The notes under the pieces: model-generated | The model's input: only the letters and a program-made list of their open reading frames with translations | What the model was told of the DNA's origin: nothing | The model's database searches: none | NCBI GenBank assembly: GCA_946894095.1 | Contig: OX335642.1 | Span: 6,397,021-6,461,020 of the forward strand | DNA from: Incurvaria masculella | Taxonomy: Eukaryota; Arthropoda; Insecta; Lepidoptera; Incurvariidae | Direction of reading: 5' to 3' | DNA: 64,000 nt | Shown: piece by piece, positions 22,177 through 32,454 of the stretch | Position numbering within the stretch: the stretch's first letter is position 1 | Layout: each line of letters begins with the position of its first letter | Program-made: the position numbers and the translations under genes

Positions 22177-22555
22177 GTTTTTTTTTATATATGTGACTGG
22201 ACATGGATGTAATACTTCTGTCATGGTATTAGCCCAACACACCACATGGGAACTAGGTGCCATGCCAGGACCATCCTTATATTGCACGGCTACATTGAAC
22301 TGGATGGAAAACACGGACAATTTTCATTGCCGCTTCGACCATTGTTCATCCAATGCGATGGTACCAACCCGGGCGGGATTAACCCTACCACCTAGTAAGT
22401 AAGGAAGGGGACCTAAAGTTTAACGTGGAATCCGAACCACGGCCAGCCTCTCTCAACGGTCGAATGGTCACCCATCCAAGACCAGACCGGACCCAGCGTT
22501 GCTTAACTTCGGAGAGCGATCCCCGAAGTGTCGCACCACTGGGCCACTGAGGCTG
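22177..22555 (-). mobile_element. SINE family B copy with 5S-rRNA-derived head
   Basis: Minus strand: CAGCCTCAGTGGCCCAGTGG, then CCGAAGTTAAGCAACGCTGG and TTGGATGGGTGACC, which match the 3' half of eukaryotic 5S rRNA, including its Pol III A-box, intermediate and C-box region. The usual body follows and ends ACATCCATGTCCAGTCACAT plus an A tail (T run 22,178-22,186). It is almost identical to the copy at 52,660-53,038. A short ACAAG may be its target duplication. Confidence 0.82.
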
Positions 22556-23515
22556 ACAAGCGTGAATAAGCTGCAAGTTATAAGGAAAAAAATCGATAGT
22601 CAATAAAAAACATTCGTAATCGATTTTGATAATTCTTTCTATGCAGAATTCCAACACTTATTTTAACTGATAATAATTGGAAATACATTTTAATTCAGTC
22701 GGATTTTGGTTGCATTTTAGCATCCTCCTTTTATATGATGGCCATTGGGCGAGGATACAGTCTTAAATAAGGGCGGAGACACAGAAGCGTCCCATTGGTC
22801 GCCGCGAGCAGTCGCAATGGAATGACAGTAAATAACTTGTTTTTCATGAGACACAGTCGGCCATGTTAATAATAAAGTCTTACAACGGGAATGTCTTGTA
22901 GTTTCGAAAGTATTTTAAACAGTTAATTAATGCTGAGCGTGTGGGAGGAGTACACATAACAACAACATCCACAGGGTTCAGCGGAGAACAATCATACTTG
23001 TCTTTACAGGGCCTGGTTTATGAATGAAACGTTTTTGTTTTTTCAGGGAAATCACCAGTTATCAATAAAAGACATATATTTCTTATTTGTATTAACATAA
23101 GTTTAGGAATAGGTTAGTTTGTGCAGTCTTGCGTGTGCGGATTTTATAGAATCCGTTAGATGGCGCTGTAAAATAGCGATTTGTTTATACGTCTAGTCTA
23201 GACTTCGTCTTGAATTTCGAACCGTTATTTTTGCAAGAGCTCCGCTCCGCAGGAGAAATACAGCAGAAAATTAATTCTAGCCAAGAGCCACGCAAATGTT
23301 ACAAGACCGTAGCATTTCGCCCAAAATCTCGAACCGTGATTTATGTAAGAGCCCCGCACCACCCGTAACCGCGTCGCGCGCCCACGAATGTTTGAAAGCA
23401 AACGTTGACACAGGCTGCGGTCGGACCACCGAGCGGTGTTATTTTAATTACGAGGTCAAACCCTGGCTCAGCATTCGCTCATAACGTATTCCCTTCCGAA
23501 ACTCACTAACGAGTA
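22556..23515. other. Mostly unrecognised; short duplication
   Basis: TCGAACCGTTATTTTTGCAA at about 23,217 and TCGAACCGTGATTTATGTAA at about 23,326, each followed by GAGC(T/C)CCGC, suggest a diverged duplication about 109 bp apart. No gene is visible. Confidence 0.4.
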
Positions 23516-23524
23516 TGTTAGGTC

Positions 23525-23620
23525 GGTGTTCTGTCATCAAGGTTAAGCAACACTGGACGCGGTCAGGCTATGTTCAACCGTTCGATCTGGTCGTGGTTTG
23601 GAAGGGTTCGCTATTGCAGT
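23525..23620 (+). repeat. 5S-rRNA-like head fragment of SINE family B
   Basis: AAGGTTAAGCAACACTGG, then GGTCAGGCTATGTTCAACCG and GTCGTGGTTTGGA, align in order with the 5S-headed copies. It lies just upstream of a tRNA-headed copy in the same orientation and stops before the body. Confidence 0.55.
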
Positions 23621-23650
23621 GTCCTTAACTTAATGCAGTCCTGAACTTTG

Positions 23651-23965
23651 AGCAGCTTGTAGCTCTGAGGCGCGGCGACTTGCCTTACATGCCAGAGGTA
23701 ATGGGTTCAAATCCCCGCCCCGTTCGTGCACCACTTCCTTTCTCTTTCTGAGTTGGATAAGTGCATTTCATTACGAATGCTATGTTCCCTATTTCGGATT
23801 CCATGTAAAACTGTAGGTATCCATTCCCTACTAGGCATTGGATGAAAAATGGTCGAAACGGCAATGAAAATGTGTTCGTATTTTTCATATAGTTCAATGT
23901 AGCCGTTCTCATAAAATGAAGGACCTAATTCCTTTAGTAGCACACCGTATGTGTTGGGGTATGTC
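23651..23965 (+). mobile_element. SINE family B copy with tRNA-like head
   Basis: The best Pol III head in the window: A box TAGCTCTGAGG at 23,660-23,670 (10 of 11 to consensus) and B box GGTTCAAATCC at 23,704-23,714, 44 bp apart as in tRNA genes. The body follows (GTGCACCACTTCC, CATTTCATTACGAATGC, CCCTACTAGGCATTGGATG, TAGTTCAATGTAGCCG). The tail is cut near 23,965. Confidence 0.75.
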
Positions 23966-24774
23966 CCACATACACCGTATGTCCAGTCCAACAAAACCAT
24001 TATTTCAAAAAAGTGTTATGCTATTATTTCAATTTAGTCCTAAACCAACAATAAAATGCATTTAATATTGTTAACGATCAGATTCAACATTTATTTCTTT
24101 AAAAACATTGTATTTGAATTTGTCTCTGCAACATACAATTTTTCCTAACCTTCTTGGAGGTATAGGTAGGTGCCTACATTCTTAGAGAATATTTTCCTCT
24201 GAAGTCCACTAACTCTACATGTCCGCTTGTGTGATTCCAGACATAACCTGTAAAGTAAGGTAGGTAGGATTGCGTCTTAAATCAATTCCAAAGGTATCCA
24301 TCCCTCGTCAATCTAAGGTCACCCCGCGGTCACCGCCTTGACTGATACCGAAGTCACCTCAACCACACCCTCCCGGCTGATAAGAGCCATTCCAGTGATA
24401 AGACGGTACCGGAACACGCCGTGTTTGCTGACACAACACGTCGGCGTTTCCTGGTATCCTGGACTATTTCCAGGACATATGAAATTAGCGTTTTGTCGAA
24501 ATGGCCACTTGGGTCTCAAATATCTGGCGTTTCGTTAGAAATTCCAAATATAAGTTTTTTCCTTTTACAACGTTCTGTTCACAATATGGAATACTTGAAA
24601 TTTCGCATTATTTACGAATACGCGTTTTACCGTGGCACCAGTGCTGCAGAAATGGCCCGACTTGAAGGAGGTTGTACGTGGATAACATCGAGTTAGAAAA
24701 GACGAGAGTGGCGATCAAGACGCATACGTATAGCGGCAGCGTAGCGACACTTCAGACAGTCAGTCCGCTTATAT
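23966..24774. other. Unrecognised
   Basis: 24,320-24,540 is GC-richer and open on both strands for about 66-90 codons without a recognisable product. No repeat family was identified. Confidence 0.3.
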
Positions 24775-25328
24775 CCCGGGAGGTCACGACATTTTTGGTC
24801 ACGATAAGGTAAATGGCTGAATCTGGGTTCACATGTTAGAGGCCAACCCTCTGATGCTAAATATGTCGGTCTGCCCACGCCAAGTGGTTGCGTTATCTAG
24901 ATTGGCTATATAAAATAAATGTTGGTATGTACCTGCTGATGAATATACTGATTGTCTTGAAACATTGATACCTATTAAATAAACAACAATAGCCAGTCAA
25001 TTTTCTTATTAAATCCTGAAATATACCTAAAGTTATTTCTGTAACCTAAATCGTCTATAACTACGAAATGCAACCAAAGATTTGTTCAGTTTTTGTATTG
25101 CTAAGCAAGTATGTACTGTTCCTTTTATGCTTCGTCATTTGCATCCATTTACCTTATCATATATATTTTTTGTCAGCATAACAACTTTTTCAGGCGCCTT
25201 ATCTACGTAACGCAACCACTTGGAACAGGCAGACTGACACATTTCGCTTCAGAGGGTTGGTCTTTATCCCTTGAACGAAGTTTCACCAATTTACGTTATC
25301 GTCACCATTTTTGTCGCGACCTCCTAGT
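24775..25328. mobile_element. Hairpin MITE, family H
   Basis: The left arm starts GGGAGGTCACGACATTTTTG and runs to CCAAGTGGTTGCGT near 24,895. The right arm starts ACGCAACCACTTGG at 25,209 and ends TTTTTGTCGCGACCTCC. Arms of about 120 bp enclose about 310 bp of AT-rich DNA. Another copy lies at 39,240-39,567 and a single arm at 8,855. Confidence 0.65.
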
Positions 25329-25574
25329 CTATTAAGGCTTTCGTTGAGTCACAGAAAATCTAAGATTTGGAAAATTTTAAGAAATGCATTCTTTGTCCAC
25401 AATGTTGTACGGCGACTGCTATTAAAATAGCGAAATCATCTTCCAGGCCCTAACGTTTCCCTAAACTGATAACGAAATATTCAGTTAGCATAGCAGCAGA
25501 TTTAACGAAACGTCAGATTTAATCACTCGCTAATCCGTACACCCGATGAGTTAATTGACTATGGTAGCCATCCT

Positions 25575-25841
25575 GCGGCCTTATTGCCGAACAGCAACTG
25601 TCGCTGCCAACGTCGGTGTCGCTGCTAACGAGTCATCACATACAAGATTTTTCGGCTACCATGGACTTACCGATACCGACGACATAGACTATGTCGATGG
25701 CGCCTACGGATAAAAATTAAATGCGGTTGCCTATCTTTTATTCGCAGTAACGGTAGCCGCAAAATTTGGTATGCGATGACTCGTTAGCAGCGACACTGAC
25801 GCTGGCATGGCAGCGACAGTTGCTGTTCGGCAATAAGGCCG
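25575..25841. mobile_element. Hairpin element with 85-90 bp arms
   Basis: GGCCTTATTGCCGAACAGCA to TTTCGGCTACC (25,577-25,660) is the inverse of GGTAGCCGCAAAATTTGG to TTCGGCAATAAGGCC (25,748-25,841). The arms contain GTCGCTGCTAACGAGTCATC. The loop is about 85 bp. Non-coding, foldback type. Confidence 0.65.
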
Positions 25842-26329
25842 CTGGAGTTCTCGACTTCCAACGACACATAAGAACTGTAAAGGACGACATTTAGCGCAAC
25901 GAACATTCGATGTTGTGTGTCCCAAATAAGGGATCTGACTACCACTACTCATTATCACTAATACCTGTGCTAACACGTCGTTATGCCTCCGCCACGCGCT
26001 AAACGGATGCATTTGAGTCGCCACTACAGTCCTTCCTTTCTCAATGACGGACAAGGATCCTGAAATTCTGTGGGCAATGCGTAAATAAGTAATGTGTTTC
26101 TTACTAAGTAATTTCGTTTCTCTAACGTCCGATACCAAATAACATTTTGGGCGCTCAAACAATATTTTACGAGACGGTGATAATAATGGCGAGCGCACTG
26201 TCCTGGCTATCACATAAAATGAACTAATATTTACACTTGAATATTGAGGTATCCTATCAATCACAGAAATGTTTGCCCAATCGCGCGTTTGCAGGAATTT
26301 GAACTTTTGTGATATTGAAATAAATAAAT
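25842..26329. repeat. Diverged copy of the 10,990-11,305 repeat, then unknown
   Basis: AACGAACATTCGATGTTGTG at about 25,899 and GAGTCGCCACTACAGTCCTTCC at about 26,012 match the repeat at 11,160-11,290 in the same order. The rest of the interval shows nothing recognisable. Confidence 0.45.
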
Positions 26330-26530
26330 CGAGGTATGTATAATCGACCTTGAAGCAAGGACACATTAATTTAAGAAAGATCCCTGCAAAAAGAACTACT
26401 TCACGAATATACTGCAATCCCAAACCAGCAAAACATACCATTCGCGGGTATTGCGTCCAACCAACTTGGCCACGTTCTGTATACCCATAATTTGGAATTC
26501 TCCTACAGTCCCGCTTCCCGTAATCAATGC
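26330..26530 (-). mobile_element. tRNA-derived SINE, family C
   Basis: Minus strand: GGACTGTAGGAGAATTCC, ATTATGGGTATACAG, then a tRNA-like stretch with A box TGGCCAAGTTGG (perfect consensus), GGACGCAATACCC and a decayed B box, then the tail region CCTTGCTTCAAGGTCGATTA. About 200 bp. Related copies lie at 19,630, 37,285, 37,498 and 41,370. Confidence 0.68.
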
Positions 26531-26579
26531 ATAACTACAAAGATTAAACATTCAAACATATTGCCGCCGTCACCAAAAT

Positions 26580-26866
26580 CAGAGTCAGATAAGTTCATTT
26601 CGTCACGAATACGAGCTGTTCTATGGTTCGGAATCCATAATAAACGGTAGGTGCACTCTACTAGGTGGTAGGGCAAAGCCCGCACGGGTCGGTACCATCT
26701 CATTGGATGAAAAGATGGTCGAACGGCAATGAAAAGTTGTCCGTATTGGTTGGATGACGTGATGGAAATCCAGGTAAATAAAGGGACTAATTCCTGGCAT
26801 GGCACCTAATTCGTTCGGCAATGCGGTGAATTGGTATAATATAATAACGGTGGGTGTCGTATTTCC
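26580..26866 (+). repeat. SINE family B body, head missing
   Basis: Runs from AGTTCATTTCGTCACGAATA through CGGTACCATCTCATTGGATG, ATTCCTGGCATGGCACC and CGGTGGGTGTCGTATT. The outer end of the large inverted repeat begins just past it, so the large structure may have inserted into this SINE tail. Confidence 0.65.
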
Positions 26867-26869
26867 TAT

Positions 26870-27466
26870 TAGTACGAGAGCGGACCGTCGTCAACCCTAC
26901 GTCATCGAGTAACACCATGGGACCCATTTGTGGTTGTGCGGATTAGAATAGGCTTCCTAAAAATACTAGGTTGCCTGACCCAAACCTGGAACGTTTTGTG
27001 CAGTAGGTAATATTAAATCACTTTTTTGGTAGAATTTAACGTCATCGAGTAACAACATGAGAGCTAGCACAATCGGTAAAGGTCATCAAGAAAAGCTAAA
27101 AAAAAGTAGGTTGGCTCGTCCTACCCTGGCACGTTCTGAGGTTGGCCGGTTTTAAAATGTCGAAAAATAAAAAAAAATACGTCATCGAGTAACAAGTTGA
27201 CAATACCACCATTCGATAGTCCTATGAACATGCTTCATAAAAAAATTAGGTTGGCTGCCCTCAGCCTGGCACGTTTCCTACGCGGCCATGTTGAACGTCG
27301 GATGCGCCCAGTTCTTATATTCATCAATTGTTAAATTAATATAATATAACAGTTTTGTGATATGTCTATCTATAAACAGTGATGTCTTTATTGATCAGAA
27401 CTCATCTTGAATAGGTTAAAAAAAACCAAAATGAAATATTTGTGATATAGGTATTGATTGATTGCG
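26870..27466 (+). repeat. Left arm of the large inverted repeat, three 140-bp units
   Basis: ACGTCATCGAGTAAC occurs at 26,899, 27,039 and 27,179, exactly 140 bp apart. Each unit also carries TAGGTTG(C/G)CT and CCTGG(A/C)ACGTT at equivalent places, while the spacers differ. The arm continues through TAATATAATATAACAG and ATGAAATATTTGTGATAT and ends at TTGATTGATTGCGTG. Confidence 0.85.
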
Positions 27467-27636
27467 TGATATTAGGGCATTGTCGTATCTAATTATTAAC
27501 TAAGTTTAACTCAAGTTAACTTTAGGTTATGATGCACATAGTTCCGCATACTTGAAGAGTAAAAACCGGAAGTTTCATATACATATGCTTTCGGAATCTA
27601 TCGTATGGATCATTCAACGTAGGGAATCGAAACTCC

Positions 27637-28352
27637 AGTCAGCCCATGCCTACGGCATTAGAGGCGCACGCTTTAAATTCTGCCACGGCCCTCGTTATTA
27701 CAAAATTTTAATCAGATTGAATGTAAACATAACGTAATGAAGATTTTTTAAAAGTCATAATAAAATAAATCGCCACAAAACTTAAACCCATAAGTGAAGT
27801 ATCTCAAAGTTACTATTCTTTAATTCACATGAATTTAGGTTAAATATTCTAGTGTATATTTCCATTCTTTAAACATTTCAATGTATATGTTTTTGCCGGG
27901 TCTATACAAAAGTACATGTCCACATCGTCACTCACATATTAAGGAAGTTTAGTAAGCTTTGGCGTCACTCTCTTTTCTTTACTTACGTATCTCTTTTATT
28001 TTATCATAAACAAGTTGCAATGTATCCAAACCGAAGCGGAATTTTAAATTAACAGCTCTTAAGTCGTAGGTATAGTTTAAATAATACCTGAAAAGCTCTG
28101 TAAAATATTTATGTATTAGTTATAGAAAACATATACATTTAAATGTTTAAAGGATGGAAATATCCATGAATATTTAACCTCAAGTCATGTGAATACAAGA
28201 ATAGTAACTTTTTGGCGATTTATTTTATTATGACTATTAAAATTCTTCATTACATCAGGTTAACATTCAATCTAATTTGAATTATGTAATGAGGAGCTCC
28301 GTCGCAGAATGTAAAGCGTGCGCCTCTAATGTCGTAGGCATGGGATGACAGG
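27637..28352. mobile_element. Hairpin element inside the foldback structure
   Basis: CCATGCCTACGGCATTAGAG at about 27,642 is mirrored by CTCTAATGTCGTAGGCATGG at about 28,343. The arms extend inward about 250 bp (CATAATAAAATAAATCGCCA, AGGTTAAATATTC) with several indels, leaving a loop of about 225 bp. Both arms keep an open 30-codon frame, but the amino acids differ too much for selected coding sequence. Confidence 0.65.
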
Positions 28353-28620
28353 GGTTGAAGAAAGGACCTTAAAGCGATGCACACTCCAGTGGCAACAAGA
28401 AAACATTTTAAAACCTGTGTGCGATTTAGTCCTTCTGATGAGTCTAGTGTTAGATCCAGAATTAATACTATTATTTCTGTCATGAACTACTATAGTGACC
28501 TGTAAACAAAGAGACAAATTACAAAACCTTATTATTCTTACAGCTAAAAAAAACGACATAATATTAAACCTTTAAATGCTACCACCTACAAAAAAATAAG
28601 AGTACAATGGTTTGAGAACA

Positions 28621-30135
28621 GTCAGTCAATCCGTCAGCGTGTTTGCGACCACTGCGGGACATACGCCTCTCCAATCCTTCTCCAGTCCTTCCGGCCCTCA
28701 GCGGTACGGACCCACTGCTTTCCCCGACGCACTTGATGCCGTCTTTCCACCTGGCGGGTGGTCTTCCCACACTCCGTTTGCCTGTCCACGGCCGCCAGTG
28801 TAGGACACGGTTACTCTAACGGTCGTCGTCTCGTCGGCTGACGTGACCAGCCCACTCATAACCGGGAGGATGCACTGGTCATATGTTCGGGTCTTTAAAT
28901 TTTGCGAAAGGTCAGACCTCAGAGCGAATTTAAGCTTTCCGAAGGCAGCCCAACCCAGTTGAATCCGTCGCTCAACCTCCAAAGACAGTCCTACCAGTAT
29001 ACCAAGCCGCAGGATTTGACCGAGATAACGATTTGTCCTCCCGTCATACCCTCAGTCGCCATGACCTTGGTTTTATCCCGGTTAATCTGCAGACCTACCT
29101 ATCGATGCTTTATAAAGGTCTTCCAGCATTGTTTGAAGCTGAACTCGGGATTTTGACAAAAGAACAATGTGATCGGCGAAGCGAAGATGACTGAGGAAAA
29201 TATTCATTAACGTTGATACCCATGTTGTCCCATTCAAGCGTCTTGAACACATATTTCGATGCGCTTGTGAAGAGCTTGGGTGAGATCACATCCCCCTGCC
29301 TGACGCCTTTAGCAAGAGGGATGGGTTGGGTATTTTAATGAATCCTCACAGTCATCGTCGCGGACCGATACAGATTTCGGAGTACCTCGAACGCCTGGTG
29401 GTCGATTCTACACCTCAGGAGGGAGTTTTCGACAGCCCATTTTTCAACTGAGTCGAACGCCTTCTCGTAAAGGACTGGAAAAGAAGTGGAAGGCTACAAA
29501 GAGCGGCTTGTTGTACTCCTCGCACTTCTGCACCACTTGTCTCACAGTAAATATGTGATCCATTATGCCGTATCCTTTCCTGAACCCAGCTTGCTCACGA
29601 GGCTGGTACTGATTTAGCCTCTGTGTCAGCCAACACGTGATGACTCATGAAAAGACCTTGTATACGTGGCTTAGAACTGAGATAGGTCGATAGTTCTTCA
29701 ACTTCGCCCTATTTTTTTGAGAACTGCATTGCACAGTGTTTGCAGTTCCTTCAAGATGGGTATCCCGCCAGACTTTAGCAGTTCCATCGTTATCCCGTCC
29801 TCATCTGGAGCCTTATGTTTTTTTAGTCCTTTCAAAACAGCCTTTATCTGATAGACACTAATCTCCGGCAGATCCTCGGTGTAGTATCTAGTGAGCGGCG
29901 CACGCCTATCAGAGTCGAGTGGTTTGCTTGGGCTCGGGGCATGAATTGCTGCAGAGTACAATTCGTCATAATTTTTTACCACCGCCTCAAGTATATCGTC
30001 TTTTTTGCAGTGACAACACCATCCGCTCGCTTGGGTTTTGAAATTTAGTTAGCGCCGGTAGAGAAGGCACGGGAAAACACTTTACTGTCTCGATTTTCCT
30101 CTATAACGCGCTCAACCAACTTCATGTTCCCTTGG
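28621..30135 (-). pseudogene. RTE-type reverse transcriptase, broken (copy M)
   Basis: Minus strand, from the fingers inward: VERVIEENRDSKVFSRAFS, KAVLKGLKKHKAPDEDGIT, NSLLRCRIDHQAFEVL, then LRFADHIVLLS, where the catalytic ADD reads ADH. SLEVERRIQLGWAAFGKLKF follows and the end is near QANGVWEDHPPGGK. The tail at 28,621-28,640 is a degraded (TGAC)n repeat. There are multiple frameshifts and stops, a frame-breaking insertion within the VAF...EKAFDSV motif, and an internal deletion of about 190 bp between CILPVM and the KWQWAG region. The N-terminal endonuclease is absent. Non-functional. Confidence 0.82.
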
Positions 30136-30136
30136 T

Positions 30137-30468
30137 GAATATCGCTACGGGATATGGTGCGTAACGAGGCAATCCGCCGACGTACCAAAGTAGTCGATAT
30201 TGGACACCGGGTGGCTAAGCTAGCTAGAAGGAGGAGTACAACAAGCCGCTCTTTGTAGCCTTCCACTTCTTTTCTAGTCCTTTACGAGAAGGCGTTCGAC
30301 TCAGTTGAAAAATGGGCTGTCGAAAACTCCCTCCTGAGGTGTAGAATCGACCACCAGGCGTTCGAGGTACTCCGAATTCTGTATCGGTCCGCGACGATGA
30401 CTGTGAGGCTCCATGAAAATACCCAACCCATCCCTCTTGGTAAAAGCGTTAGGCAGGGGGATGTGATC
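30137..30468 (+). pseudogene. RTE fragment: displaced C-terminal piece plus palm (copy P, part 1)
   Basis: 30,137-30,220 encodes ISLRDMVRNEAIRRRTKVVD, a C-terminal segment matching 32,127-32,213 and belonging to the stretch deleted from copy M. From about 30,228 the frame jumps to the palm (EEYNKPLFVAF, NSLLRCRIDHQAFEVL, VRQGDVIS), carrying the same frame-breaking insertion as copy M. It ends at GTGATCTC (30,468), where a Jockey-like element begins; the RTE resumes at 31,548. Confidence 0.8.
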
Positions 30469-30469
30469 T

Positions 30470-31547
30470 CAAATCAAATAAAATCAGAAATATCAAATCA
30501 AAATATTTTTATTCGCAGTACAGCATAACCGATTATAATATTGATACCAATCATGTGTATTCGTCGTTTTACACCATAATATTAAAATAACTTAAATCGT
30601 AGAAAGATTTGTCAAGCAACCATGTACTTAACTTATTTTTAAATCTTATGTTAGTTTCTTCTCGCAAGTCTCTTGGTAGCTTATTATACATATTAATACT
30701 ATTGAAGTGGACACCCTTCTCAAATTTTGATGTTGAGTGTGCAGCTTGCTGGATCACATTTTTATTTCTCGTCGAATATCCGTGTTCAAAATTATTATAT
30801 AATTCCGGGTAATTTCTCACATAAAAAATAGTTCTTTGTACGTACACATCATACATAGTATGCAATTTTAGGTTTTTAAACAAAGGCGTGCAAACAAGTG
30901 TTTGTGTGCTTTCTTTTGTAGTCTAAATACTGAAACCGCTTCCCCTGAAGAACACCAGAACTCAATGGCATTGGTCATGACAGAGTATAAATAACCGAAG
31001 TAGGCACTCTTCAGGGTATCTAAGTCACAGCATTTAGACAGGGTTCTGAGGCAATAACAAGCATCACAAACATGTTGAATGTGTTTGTCCCATCGTAACT
31101 TTTGATCCAACGTGAAGCCTAAGAATATAGTAGATATTGCAAACGTTATGACTTACTTCATCGTTATATTCGATAAACATCTCATCATTCATTTCATGTT
31201 TAATATTTTTCATCTTAAAATGTACACAGTGTGTTTTAGCACTATTTAATATTAACCCATTTGCTGCGAACCATTTACCCAACTCCTCAATTATTTTTGT
31301 TGTTTTTGTAAGGAGTGTTCCAATACTTTTATCAGTAACAATTACATTTGCGTCGTCAGCGTAAATTACTATGATTTCGCGAGAAGTACTAGCATAGTGT
31401 CTTTTGCAATGTCATCAATAAAAATAATAAACAGCAATGGTGCCATGATTGAGCCTTGAGGTACTCCGTAATCGGTTTCAAATAATCGTGATACAGAGTT
31501 ATCGAAAATACCATTTGTTCTGATTTTATATCTTATGTTTACGTTAC
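30470..31547 (-). pseudogene. Jockey-like reverse transcriptase fragment inserted in RTE copy P
   Basis: Minus strand: DYGVPQGSIMAPLLFIIFIDD (motif B and following), a frameshift, IYADDANVIVTD (motif C, catalytic YADD intact), then ELGKWFAANGLILNSAKTHC, MDQKLRWDKHIQHVCDA, LKSAYFGYLYSVMTNAIEFW and the C-terminus FEKGVHFNSINMYNKLP. Endonuclease and fingers are missing, so it is 5'-truncated. The 3' tail is made of TTTGATTTGA-type repeats rather than pure A. The RTE reads VISPKLFT across the two flanks, so this element entered the RTE. No clean target duplication is seen. Confidence 0.82.
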
Positions 31548-32448
31548 TTTCTCACCCACATTTTCTCACCCAAGCTCTTCACAAACGCATCGGAATATGT
31601 GTTCAAGACGCTTGAATGGGACAACATGGGTATCAACGTTAGTGAATATTTTTCCTCAGTTATCTTCGCTACGCCGATCACATTGTTCTTCTGTAAAATT
31701 CCCGAGTTCAGCTTTAAACCATGCTGGAAGACCTTTATAAAGCATCGATAAAGGTAGATCTGAAGATGAACCGGGATAAAACCATGGTCATGGCGACTGA
31801 GGGTATGACGGGAGGACAAATAGTTATCGACGTAGAAGTGATCGAACAGGTTGAAAAGTACGTATATGTCGGTCAAATCCTGCGGCTTGGTATACAAAGA
31901 CTGTCTTTGGAGGTTGAGCGACGGATTCAACTAGGTTGGGTTGCCTTCGGAAAGCTTAAATTCGCTCTGAGGTCTGACCTTCCTGAAATTTAAAGACCCG
32001 AACATATGACCAGTGCGTCCTCCCGGTTATGACATGACGTACGGGTGTGAAACGTGGACTCTGACGGTCGCCGTTGTCCAAAGGTTAAAAGTTGCCCAGC
32101 GAGCAATGGAGCGAGCCATGCTGGGAATATCGCTACGGGATATGGTACGTAAAGAGGCAATCCGCCGACGTACCAAAGTAGTCGATATTGGACACCGGGT
32201 GGCTAAGCTCAAATGGCAGTGGGCTGGTTACGTTAGCCGAAGAGACGACGACCGTTGGAGTAACCGTGTCCTACACTGGCGGCCGTGAACAGGCAAACGA
32301 AGTGTGGGAAGACCACTCGCCAGGTGGGAAGATGAGATCAAGTGCGTCAGCGGAAAGCAGTGGTTCCGTACCGCTGAGGGCCGGGAGGACTGGAGAAGGA
32401 TTGGAGACGCGTATGTCCAGCAGTGGACGCAAACACGCTGACTGACTG
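31548..32448 (+). pseudogene. RTE reverse transcriptase C-terminal part (copy P, part 2)
   Basis: Starts SPKLFTNASEYVFKTLEWDN, directly continuing copy P part 1. The catalytic motif reads YADHIVLL (ADD to ADH) in one frame. Then MLEDLYKASIKVDLKMNRDK, EVERRIQLGWVAFGKLKF, a frameshift, MTYGCETWTLTVAVV, LKVAQRAMERAMLGISLRD and KLKWQWAGYVSRRDDDRWSN. It ends in a (TGAC)n tail near 32,435-32,448. It is inactive because of frameshifts and the active-site change, which it shares with copy M. Confidence 0.83.
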
Positions 32449-32454
32449 ACTGAC

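Noticed and set aside
22431..22555. Possible genuine 5S rRNA gene
   Set aside because: Only the 3' half of 5S is present, it is fused to the SINE body, and the same fusion recurs at 52.9 kb.
25731..26441. Open frame of 236 codons on the minus strand
   Set aside because: It runs through one arm of a hairpin element, a dispersed repeat and part of a SINE. No domain, no compositional bias and no known similarity.
27552..28483. Similar 30-codon peptides (HAY.IRGARF.FC) in two frames
   Set aside because: They are the two arms of one hairpin repeat. The amino acid changes are too many and too radical for selection on a protein.
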